Shown: positions 40,510-48,308 of the stretch, one piece after another
Layout of the letters: every line of letters begins with the position of its first letter
Numbering within the stretch: position 1 is the stretch's first letter
DNA from: Gemmatimonadota bacterium
Lineage (GTDB): Bacteria > Gemmatimonadota > Gemmatimonadetes > Gemmatimonadales > GWC2-71-9
Length of the DNA: 64,000 nt
Assembly (NCBI GenBank): GCA_027294455.1
Contig: JAPULZ010000171.1
Coordinates: forward strand, 40,017-104,016
Direction of reading: 5' to 3'
Made by a program: the position numbers and the translations under genes
The notes under the pieces: generated by a model
What the model was told of the DNA's origin: nothing
The model's database searches: none
The model's input: the letters and a program-made list of their open reading frames with translations, nothing else

Positions 40510-42831
40510 TCAGGTTGCGCTCGTTGGAGTAAAGCGGCGGATCCTCAAGCTCCTCGCCAGGATGCCGGCACTCGCCACGCTCATGGCGGCGGCGGCGAGG
40601 ACGGGATGGAGCACCAGTCCGGTCACAGGATACAACAGCCCCGCGGCCAACGGTATCCCAACGACGTTGTACGCCGCTGCCAGCACCACATTGACGTGGA
40701 TGACACGCATCGTCTTGCGCGCCAGCTGGATCGTCGTAACGAGGCCGGTGAGGTCTCCTCGGGTCAACGTGGCGTCGGACGCCTTGGTGGCGATGTCGGG
40801 TCCCGTCCCGATGGCGAAGCCGACATCCGCCTGCGCGAGGGCCAGGGCATTCGTGACGCCGTCGCCCACGACTCCGACCACCCGTCCGTCGTCCTGCAAT
40901 CGTTTGATTTCGTCGGCCTTGTTCGCGGGCTCTACCTCGGCCACGACCCGTTCGATCCCGATCTCCTTGGCCACGAGACGCGCCATCGCCTTCGAGTCAC
41001 CGCTCAACATGAAAAGCGTGAACCCCAGGCCTCGCAATCGCTCGATGGCTTCTTTGGTGTTCGCCTTGATGGGATCGGCCAAGACGATCAGCCCCCGCAC
41101 CGTGTCGTTGACAATCACGACCACGGGCTTGCGGCCTTGCAACACGTGGCGGTCGACTTCTTTGGTGAGCCGCCCCAATTGCAGGCTGCGCTCGCGGGCA
41201 TGTCGCACGCTGATCACCTCGACGAGGAACTTGCCCACGATGCCCCGCACCCCCCGCCCTTGCATCTCGATGAAGCGGGCCACACCCGGAATCTCGACGC
41301 CTTTCTCGCGGGCTTCTTGCACGATGGCGGTGGCGATCGGATGGGTTGAATGGGCCTCCACCGCCGCGGCGACCTGAAGGATCTCGCTCGGGTTGACCGT
41401 GGTGTCGTCGGCGCGCGTAGCACCGATGACATGGGTCACTGTGGAGGTGCCTTCCGTGAGAGCCTTGGTCTTGTGAAACACCAGGGTGTCCATCCGCAGG
41501 ATCTTCTCGAGCACATAGCCTCCCCGGAACAGCACGCCGAGCTCCACGCCCCGGCCGACGGCGGTCGTCACGGCAATCGGCGTCGCGAGGGAAAGCATGC
41601 CCGGCGACGCCCACACCAGCACCGCGACGAGCGACAGCACCGCGAAGACGATTCGCGGTTGTGGGCCGACCAGCATCCAGCCCGCGAAAGACGCGATGGC
41701 CACCGCCAGCACCGCCGGGGAATACGCGCCGGCGATTCGCTCGACACGCTTCTGAATCGACGCTTTTCGCTTGTGCGCTTCGCTGACGATCCGCGCGATC
41801 CGCACCGGTGCCATGTCCCTGACCCGAGACTCATCCTCGACGCCGCCCTCCGACGCTGCGAGGGCTCCGTCCACGATGGTCGCGATCGGCTCCGCCGCCC
41901 GAATCCGCATGCGCGCTTCGAGCAACCGGCCGAGTACCACGAACGCGAGGATCCCCGCTACGGACTCGAAGTAGACATCCGGCGGCACGCCGGCGAGCGG
42001 CACGACAGCGGAGAGGGCAACTACCACAGCCGAGTAGCCGAACAACGCCGTCACCGCAAAGGCAATGAGCGTGTTGCTGTCGGCCAACCGAAACTTGAGG
42101 GCGTGACGCGTGGCCGCATAGATAGGGCCGGCCACGGCCAATATGACCACGAGCGCAAGCGTGGCCACCCCCACCTGCAGCCAGAGGGGATCGAGCGCGT
42201 AGAGCTGTGGCAACGCACCACGCAAGGCCTGCTGCAGCGGTGCGAGCAGCAGCGCCAGGCCATCCGGCGAACTGGACGTTCCCAGCAGCGGCATGGACCC
42301 AACGATCAACAGCACGCTGAACAGGAACGCGAGGCCCAGCTGCCAAGCGAGACCTCGGGTCGCGCCCGCGTATCGCATCCGTTCGCGCTCCGCGGCACCT
42401 TCGGCCGACACCGGCTGCACCGGGCGGAATCCATGTTCGGTGGTGACGTGCCGTAGATCCCGGATGGACACACTGCCGGGGAGATAGTCGATATTGACGG
42501 TCTCGGTGAGCTGGTCGACCACCGCCCCCGTCACTCCTCCCAGCGTCATGAGGGCGCGCTCCAACCGGGCGATACCCGACGCGTCGTGCACCCCCTCGAC
42601 ATCGAGGGTGAGGGACGCTTCGGCACAGTCGTAGCCGACCTCTCGCACGGCCCGGACGAGATCGGTCACCTGCGCGTCGTCGGACTGGAGCACCACCGTT
42701 GCCTTCTGCGTCGCGAAGTTCACCGATGCCGACCGCACTCCGGCCGTTTCCATCAAACGGCGTTGGATCACCCCCGCGCAGCCGCCGCACTCCAGCCCAT
42801 CGATGGGCAGCGTGATGCGGACGTCAGCCAT
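40510..42831 (-). CDS. Catalytically degenerate P1B-type (CopA-like) ATPase homologue
   Basis: 773 residues from the ATG at 42831. Two HMA-like domains: the first keeps GLECGGC (C15, C18), the second has VHDASG (D83, G86) where MxCxxC is expected. Membrane segments of the CopA pattern follow. Every key catalytic site is changed: the phosphorylation motif DKTGT reads HKTKA (H453), CPC in TM6 reads SPG (409-411), GDGxND reads GDGVTN (T660, N661), and the actuator domain is shortened by roughly 75 residues with no TGE. Features of the nucleotide domain (STHPIA, GRGVRG), hinge (MLSGDS), YN in TM7 and MSVAS in TM8 survive. No frameshift. Likely cannot pump; function unknown. Starts inside the cupredoxin gene (8-base overlap). 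Confidence 0.9.
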   Translation of the reverse strand: MADVRITLPIDGLECGGCAGVIQRRLMETAGVRSASVNFATQKATVVLQSDDAQVTDLVRAVREVGYDCAEASLTLDVEGVHDASGIARLERALMTLGGVTGAVVDQLTETVNIDYLPGSVSIRDLRHVTTEHGFRPVQPVSAEGAAERERMRYAGATRGLAWQLGLAFLFSVLLIVGSMPLLGTSSSPDGLALLLAPLQQALRGALPQLYALDPLWLQVGVATLALVVILAVAGPIYAATRHALKFRLADSNTLIAFAVTALFGYSAVVVALSAVVPLAGVPPDVYFESVAGILAFVVLGRLLEARMRIRAAEPIATIVDGALAASEGGVEDESRVRDMAPVRIARIVSEAHKRKASIQKRVERIAGAYSPAVLAVAIASFAGWMLVGPQPRIVFAVLSLVAVLVWASPGMLSLATPIAVTTAVGRGVELGVLFRGGYVLEKILRMDTLVFHKTKALTEGTSTVTHVIGATRADDTTVNPSEILQVAAAVEAHSTHPIATAIVQEAREKGVEIPGVARFIEMQGRGVRGIVGKFLVEVISVRHARERSLQLGRLTKEVDRHVLQGRKPVVVIVNDTVRGLIVLADPIKANTKEAIERLRGLGFTLFMLSGDSKAMARLVAKEIGIERVVAEVEPANKADEIKRLQDDGRVVGVVGDGVTNALALAQADVGFAIGTGPDIATKASDATLTRGDLTGLVTTIQLARKTMRVIHVNVVLAAAYNVVGIPLAAGLLYPVTGLVLHPVLAAAAMSVASAGILARSLRIRRFTPTSAT

Positions 42832-43249
42832 GCTTTTGGTGCCCCCGGCCGAGATTGGCCCGCGCCGCCGACCCGCCGGGCTGGGCGACGATGCGCCCCT
42901 CGGCGCCACCGCAGGTAAACCGATAGTCGGCAGCCTCGGCGACGATGAACTCTATGGTGGTGGTTTCGAATTCGGGAAGTTTCTTGGCGATGTCGAGCGC
43001 GTCGAACGTCAGTTCTTCCGACCGCGGGTCGGTCTCACTGCGGTAGACGTGGAGGCGAACCGAACGTTGCGGCTCGACGACGATCACGTCCGGAGCAAAC
43101 CCACTCCGGACGGTGATCTGAAACTCCTGGGCAAGAGCCTTTGCCACCTCTGGCGGCGCCGCTCGGGTCGGTCGAGGCAGAAAGAACCAAAGCTCCCACG
43201 CGATGAAGACGAGGGCCGCTATGGCGATTACCGCATCGAGCGGCGTCAC
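42824..43249 (-). CDS. Membrane-anchored cupredoxin-like protein (degenerate ligands)
   Basis: 141 residues. An N-terminal membrane anchor (residues about 5-25, VIAIAALVFIAWELWFFLP) and a plastocyanin-like fold of the Cupredoxin_1 type: FAPDVIVVEPQRSVRLHVYR then FEFTTTIEFIVAEAADYRFTCGG-like arrangement. The C-terminal FTCG cysteine (C113) is kept, but the partner Cys of the loop TDPRSEEL is Arg (R76) and the usual Met-containing GMGM loop is GGAEG. Two His (H137, H140) lie in the short tail. GTG start overlaps ino1 by 4; stop overlaps the ATPase homologue by 8. Confidence 0.75.
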   Translation of the reverse strand: MTPLDAVIAIAALVFIAWELWFFLPRPTRAAPPEVAKALAQEFQITVRSGFAPDVIVVEPQRSVRLHVYRSETDPRSEELTFDALDIAKKLPEFETTTIEFIVAEAADYRFTCGGAEGRIVAQPGGSAARANLGRGHQKHG

Positions 43250-44577
43250 GCCCTCTCGTGTTGATAGTACTCCACACCGAGGTGTGTAATCTGCTCCTCG
43301 CCCATGAGCCAGCGTAGAGTGTTCTTGAGTTTCGCGTGCTGGATGAACAGATCATGCTCGGGTGTCAGCTCCGGTGCCGCCATCGGGCTCTTGAAATAGA
43401 ACGATAGCCACTCCTGGATTCCCGACATTCCCGCCCGCTGCGCCAGATCGAAGAACAAGGCCAGATCATGCACGAGGGGCGCCGCCAAGATCGAGTCACG
43501 ACACAGAAAGTCCACCTTGATCTGCATCGGATACCCTAGCCAACCGAAGATATCGATGTTGTCCCACCCTTCCTTGTTGTCGCGGCGGGGCGGGTAGTAG
43601 TTGATGCTGACTTTGTGGAACACGTTGCCGTACAACTCGGGATACATCGAGGGTTGCAGGATGTGATCGAGCACGCCGAGCTTGGATTCTTCTTTGGTCT
43701 TGAACGACCCGGGATCGTCGAGCACTTCTCCGTCGCGATTCCCGAGAATATTGGTGGAGTACCAACCGGCCAGTCCCAGCATCCGAGCCTTCAACATGGG
43801 CGAGAGGACGGTCTTCACCATCGTCTGGCCCGTCTTGAAATCCTTGCCGCCGATGGGCACTTCCTTGTTCTCGGCCAGCTGCACCAGCGCGGGCACGTCC
43901 ACGCTCAAGTTGGGCGCGCCGTTCGCGAAGGGAACCCCCTCCATGAGGCTGGCCCAGGCATATAGCATCGAGGGCGCGATGGTCGGATCGTCGTCCTCCA
44001 TGGCCTTTTCGAAAGCCTCGATGTTCTCGTGCGTCGGCCCCGGTTCGATGAACACCTCCGTGGAGGCGCACCACACCATCACCAGCCTGGCGCATCCGTG
44101 CTGCGCCTTGAAGTTGCGGATGTCTTCCCGCAGCGCCTCGGCCAGTTCCCGCTTGTTTTTCCCCGACTTGACATTGGTGCCTTCGAGGCGCTTCACGTAT
44201 TGCTGATCGAACACCGCGGGCATCGGCTCGAGGCCTTTCAGGAACTCGGCGATCGATTCCACGTGGGGCGGGTCCAGCACCCCCGCCACCCGAGCCGAGT
44301 CGTACGCATTGTCCGGGATGGGATCCCACGCGCCGAACACCAAGTCGTCCAGTGCGGCCAACGGCACGAAGTCTCGAATCTTCGGGGTCCGATTTTCCGT
44401 GCGCTTCCCCAGCCGGATGGTGCTGAGCTCGGCCAGCGAACCGACCGGTGTCGCGCGTCCGCGCCGAACGTTTTCGATCCCGGCGACGTAGGTCGTCGCC
44501 ACGGCCCCAAGACCTACGAGAAGTATTCCGAGTTTACCTTCCGCCGGATCGACGGACCTTCGGTGGCTATCAGTCAC
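43246..44577 (-). CDS. ino1: Inositol-3-phosphate synthase
   Basis: 443 residues. NAD-binding GILLVGLGAVATTYVAGIE, then WCASTEVFIEPGP and GGKDFKTGQTMVKTVLSPML with AGWYSTNILGNRDGEVL, the active-site segments of MIPS. Converts glucose 6-phosphate to inositol 3-phosphate with internal NAD. Overlaps the CDP-alcohol transferase gene by 4 bases (GTGA), implying inositol lipid synthesis, and the cupredoxin gene by 4. Confidence 0.95.
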   Translation of the reverse strand: MTDSHRRSVDPAEGKLGILLVGLGAVATTYVAGIENVRRGRATPVGSLAELSTIRLGKRTENRTPKIRDFVPLAALDDLVFGAWDPIPDNAYDSARVAGVLDPPHVESIAEFLKGLEPMPAVFDQQYVKRLEGTNVKSGKNKRELAEALREDIRNFKAQHGCARLVMVWCASTEVFIEPGPTHENIEAFEKAMEDDDPTIAPSMLYAWASLMEGVPFANGAPNLSVDVPALVQLAENKEVPIGGKDFKTGQTMVKTVLSPMLKARMLGLAGWYSTNILGNRDGEVLDDPGSFKTKEESKLGVLDHILQPSMYPELYGNVFHKVSINYYPPRRDNKEGWDNIDIFGWLGYPMQIKVDFLCRDSILAAPLVHDLALFFDLAQRAGMSGIQEWLSFYFKSPMAAPELTPEHDLFIQHAKLKNTLRWLMGEEQITHLGVEYYQHERA

Positions 44578-45266
44578 CGCCTTACCCTTTCTTTCAATGA
44601 ATCGGCCAGGGCCGGGAGCGGCACGGTGCTCGGGCCTTCCGGCGTGGTCGATCTAGTCAGCTTGTAAACGTGATGGATGCGTTGGATGATCGTCACGACC
44701 GCCAACAACGCAAGCATGGTCACGATGGAGAGCAACAGGATGCCGTCGCGACCCGCCCCGAAAAAGACCGTCGGCACACCCAAGCCCAGAATGCGCTCCG
44801 CGCGCTGGACCAGGCCTACCTTGCATTCGAGCATCAATCCCTCGGCACGAGCCCGGGCGTACGACACGATGAGACCAGACGCCATGGCAACGCTGCTCGA
44901 CAGGACGGCCCAGACCGCCCATTCCGCCGGGACGCCGCCGTTCAAGAAGAACACGGTAATCCCGGCCATGAGAGCCGCCTCGCCGACACGATCGAGGGTG
45001 GAGTCGTAAAACGCCCCGAACTGGGACAGGCGTCCACCACCCCGCGCCACCCGCCCGTCGAGCATGTCGATGACGCCGCTCAACAGGAGCAGCCCACCTC
45101 CCAACCGCACCTGGGCCAACCCGAAGGCCACGCCGGAGCCGACCAGGGTCAGGAATCCGATGGTGGTGAGGGTGTTCGGATGGACCCGGGCCACGATCAA
45201 CCCGTCAATGAGGGGACCAAGACCTGTCTCGACGAGTTGCCGGAGGCGATTGGGGACGAGTTTCAT
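44574..45266 (-). CDS. CDP-alcohol phosphatidyltransferase (probable phosphatidylinositol-phosphate synthase)
   Basis: 230 residues, polytopic. Signature DGRVARGGGRLSQFGAFYDSTLD fits DGx2ARx8Gx3Dx3D, the metal and catalytic site for displacing CMP from CDP-diacylglycerol. Pairing with inositol-phosphate synthase suggests inositol phosphate as acceptor, giving phosphatidylinositol phosphate; phosphatidylglycerophosphate synthase (PgsA) remains possible. ATG at 45266 with 66 bases to the NamZ gene. Confidence 0.85.
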   Translation of the reverse strand: MKLVPNRLRQLVETGLGPLIDGLIVARVHPNTLTTIGFLTLVGSGVAFGLAQVRLGGGLLLLSGVIDMLDGRVARGGGRLSQFGAFYDSTLDRVGEAALMAGITVFFLNGGVPAEWAVWAVLSSSVAMASGLIVSYARARAEGLMLECKVGLVQRAERILGLGVPTVFFGAGRDGILLLSIVTMLALLAVVTIIQRIHHVYKLTRSTTPEGPSTVPLPALADSLKERVRR

Positions 45267-45332
45267 GGGGTTCGCTCGCGTAAGCCGCTAAGAATAACGG
45301 ACCCATGGGCTTGGGGCCACCCCTCCCCGGCC

Positions 45333-46544
45333 TCAGCGGTACAGCAGCACCCCGGATCGTCTGGTTTCGAACGCCTCCCGGGCCCGGGCCCACGCTCTCC
45401 AGAGAGACGGCCAGTCGCCCGCTCCGTGGAGGACCTGCCGGAGCCCACGGGTGCCGATCAACCGGTCGAACCGTCCGGGGCTCAGGGTCAGGGAGTCGCC
45501 GTGCACCGAATCGACGCTCGCCAGAATCCGGGCGGCGAGGCGGACCGGGTCGTACAGCCTGCGATCCGACACCAGCAGTCGAATGGCGGGTAGCCGCAGC
45601 CCGTCGTACTTGCCGTCCGTCGGCGCTTCGGGCGTCACCACGGTGTCGGAGAGGATCACGCCGGGGACATCCCCGAGTCGCTCGAGGACCGCGGCGGGAC
45701 GCAACCAGGGCGCCCCCACGACCTGAAACGCCAGCGGCGTCCCGCGACCGACGGACAGGTTGGTCGCCTCGAAGATCACCGTCCCGGCGTAGTGGGTGGC
45801 GCTCTCCAGGTCGGGCATGTTGGGCGAGGGAGCAACCCAGGGCAATCCGGTCTCATCGTACCACAGCTCACGACGCCAGCCATCCATGGGGATCACCGTG
45901 AGTCGTGCCCCGATGCGCAGTTCCGCGTTGCCGTACAGGGCCAGTTCGCCAAACGTGAGGCCGTGCCGCATGGGAATCTGCAGCAGGCCGATGAAGGACG
46001 TGTCGCTGGGAGACATGGTGGGGCCCTGCACGAGTCGTCCGCCGATGGGATTCGGCCGATCCAGAATGACGACCTCCACCCCTGCAACCCGGGCGGATCG
46101 CATGGCCAATAATGCAGTAGATATATATGTATAGGTGCGTGTGCCGATATCCTGGAGGTCGATGATCACGATGTCGACCATGCGCAGCATCTCGGCCGTC
46201 GGCGCCCGGGTATCGCCGTACAGGCTGAAGATCGGCAACCCGGTGGCGGCGTCGACCTCGTCGCCGATCGACGCTTGATCCATCAGGCCGCGAAAGCCGT
46301 GTTCCGGGCTGAACAAGGCGGTGAGGTGCACCCCAGCCCCGAGGAGCAGATCGATGTCGTTGGTCCCGTGGCGATCGATACCGGATTGGTTGGTCAGCAC
46401 GCCGACCCGCTTGCCGGCCAGCACATGCAGCGAATCCGACAACAGGACCTCGATCCCGGGTCGCACAAACGGTACCTGGGTGGAGGTGCCGCACGCCACA
46501 GCCAGCACCGCACCCCAACACGCTAATTGTCTGCCATGAGACAT
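45333..46544 (-). CDS. namZ: DUF1343 exo-beta-N-acetylmuramidase (NamZ-like) lipoprotein
   Basis: 403 residues from the ATG at 46544 (MSHGRQLACWGAVLAVACG), giving a lipobox with the Cys of AVAC. Core motifs GVLTNQSGIDRHGTNDIDLL, FSPEHGFRG, IDLQDIGTRTYTYIST and DRPNPIGG are those of DUF1343, shown in Bacillus subtilis to release terminal MurNAc from peptidoglycan fragments. Start codon overlaps that of divergent nagZ by 9 bases. Codons at 46108-46133 are unusually AT-rich (TAT ACA TAT ATA TCT ACT GCA TTA). Confidence 0.87.
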   Translation of the reverse strand: MSHGRQLACWGAVLAVACGTSTQVPFVRPGIEVLLSDSLHVLAGKRVGVLTNQSGIDRHGTNDIDLLLGAGVHLTALFSPEHGFRGLMDQASIGDEVDAATGLPIFSLYGDTRAPTAEMLRMVDIVIIDLQDIGTRTYTYISTALLAMRSARVAGVEVVILDRPNPIGGRLVQGPTMSPSDTSFIGLLQIPMRHGLTFGELALYGNAELRIGARLTVIPMDGWRRELWYDETGLPWVAPSPNMPDLESATHYAGTVIFEATNLSVGRGTPLAFQVVGAPWLRPAAVLERLGDVPGVILSDTVVTPEAPTDGKYDGLRLPAIRLLVSDRRLYDPVRLAARILASVDSVHGDSLTLSPGRFDRLIGTRGLRQVLHGAGDWPSLWRAWARAREAFETRRSGVLLYR

Positions 46545-48308
46545 ACTGCCTCCGTCGGTATCCTCGTCGTCACCCTGGCCTGCGGGCATGCCGTTGCCGT
46601 CCAGGCGCCACTGGAGCTGCAGCCGGCCCTCGGGGCGCCGACGCCTGCGCCGATGCGTAGCAACGTAACGGGCGTCGATTCCATTCTTAAGACGTTGTCG
46701 CTCAGGGAGAAGGTCGGCCAGCTGATCATGCCCTGGCTGCTGGGAGACTATGTCTCCACCGAGGCCGATCGCTTCAACCGAGCCCTCTCCTGGATCGACG
46801 AACACGCCGTGGGCGGCATCATCATCTCCATCGGTTCACCGCTGGACGCCGCCGCCAAACTGAACACCCTGCAGCGCCGGTCTCGCCTCCCCCTGATCGT
46901 GGCCGCGGACCTGGAGTGGGGCGCCGCCATGCGGATAACCGGGGCGACCGGATTCCCCATGCCCATGGCGTTCGGCGCCACCGGGCGCGAGCTCGACGCC
47001 TACCAGCTGGGACGGGTCACGGCGCTGGAAGCTCGGGCGGTGGGCATCCACTGGACCTTCTCCCCGGTGGCCGATCTCAACAACAATCCCGACAATCCCA
47101 TCATCAACACGCGCTCCTTCGGTGAGGAACCCGAAGAGGTCGGCCGGCTCGTTGCCGCCTACATCCGGGGGGCCTCCGAACACGGATTGATGACCACCGC
47201 CAAGCACTTTCCCGGCCACGGCGACACCGGCACGGACTCCCACCTCTCCGTCCCGGTGCTCGACGCGTGCTGGGATCGGCTGGATCGCCTCGAGCTGAAG
47301 CCGTTCCGAGCGGCGATCGCGGCTGGCGTCACCAGTGTGATGACGGCGCACATCGCGCTGCCGTGCTTCCAAGACAACGGCTCGCCCCGGCCGGCGACAT
47401 TGCTGCCCGCGATGATGTCGGGAGTGCTGAGGGATTCCCTCGGCTTCGACGGCATCGTCGTCACCGACGCCCTCTCCATGGGAGCCATCGTCAGCCAGTA
47501 TGGCGCCGGCGAGTCGGCCGTCCTCGCATTCGAGGCGGGGAGCGACCTCCTGCTGATCCCCGACGACGTGGGCCGGGCTGCCAATGCCATGGTGGCGGCT
47601 GTGGAATCCGGGCGCATCGGCATCGACCGCCTCGACGCGTCGGTCCGGCGCCTGCTCAGGGCGAAGGAGGAGGCTGGCCTCTTCGTCCGGCGGACCGTCT
47701 CGCTGGACAGCATTCCGGGGGTGGTGGGCCACCCGGACCACCAGCGCATCGCCGACGACATCGCCACTCGCGCCCTGACCCTGATTCAGGCGGGCCCGAT
47801 CCAACAGTGGCGCCGTCGACCCGGACGCACGGCACTGCTCACGTACGCCGAAGAGACCAACCTGTCCATCGGCGACGTGTTGATCGGCGAGCTCAGGGCG
47901 CTGGGCGAGACCGTCAATCCCTTCCGGCTGTATCCGTCGTCGGGATCCATGTCCTACGATTCGGCCCGGGCCATCATCGATCGCAACGACCGGGTCCTGT
48001 TCGCCACCAGTGTGCGCCCCATAGCCGGCCGCGGACACGTCGACCTGCCGGTGCAGCTGGCCGCGCTCATCACCGGGACCGATGCCCGCAAGCCCACGGT
48101 GCTCGCGTCGTTCGGGAGCCCCTATCTCCTGAACCAACTCACCGCGTTCGACGGCACGTACCTCCTCGCGTGGAACACGGTCGCGGCCAACGAGCGCGCC
48201 GTCGCCAACGCCCTGCGCCGTGGCACCCCGATCGGCGGGAGGTTGCCAATCACGCTCTCGCACCGGTTTCCGCGGGGCCACGGCATCGTGTTGCTTCCCG
48301 TCAGGTGA
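46536..48308 (+). CDS. nagZ: Glycoside hydrolase family 3 beta-N-acetylglucosaminidase (NagZ-like)
   Basis: 590 residues from the ATG at 46536 (MRHTASVGILVVTLACG), a signal peptide with a possible lipobox. GH3 domain with KHFPGHGDTGTDSH (general-acid His/Asp loop of NagZ) and the nucleophile Asp in GIVVTDALSMGAI near residue 310, then a C-terminal alpha/beta domain. Releases GlcNAc from muropeptides. Head-to-head with namZ with overlapping starts; followed by a GTGA overlap with the beta-lactamase-fold gene. Confidence 0.92.
   Translation: MRHTASVGILVVTLACGHAVAVQAPLELQPALGAPTPAPMRSNVTGVDSILKTLSLREKVGQLIMPWLLGDYVSTEADRFNRALSWIDEHAVGGIIISIGSPLDAAAKLNTLQRRSRLPLIVAADLEWGAAMRITGATGFPMPMAFGATGRELDAYQLGRVTALEARAVGIHWTFSPVADLNNNPDNPIINTRSFGEEPEEVGRLVAAYIRGASEHGLMTTAKHFPGHGDTGTDSHLSVPVLDACWDRLDRLELKPFRAAIAAGVTSVMTAHIALPCFQDNGSPRPATLLPAMMSGVLRDSLGFDGIVVTDALSMGAIVSQYGAGESAVLAFEAGSDLLLIPDDVGRAANAMVAAVESGRIGIDRLDASVRRLLRAKEEAGLFVRRTVSLDSIPGVVGHPDHQRIADDIATRALTLIQAGPIQQWRRRPGRTALLTYAEETNLSIGDVLIGELRALGETVNPFRLYPSSGSMSYDSARAIIDRNDRVLFATSVRPIAGRGHVDLPVQLAALITGTDARKPTVLASFGSPYLLNQLTAFDGTYLLAWNTVAANERAVANALRRGTPIGGRLPITLSHRFPRGHGIVLLPVR

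Noticed and set aside
41450..41620. ATPase motif losses caused by a frameshift or sequencing error
   Set aside because: The frame is continuous and the changes are substitutions at separate sites, each within otherwise well-conserved context; an indel would scramble whole segments.
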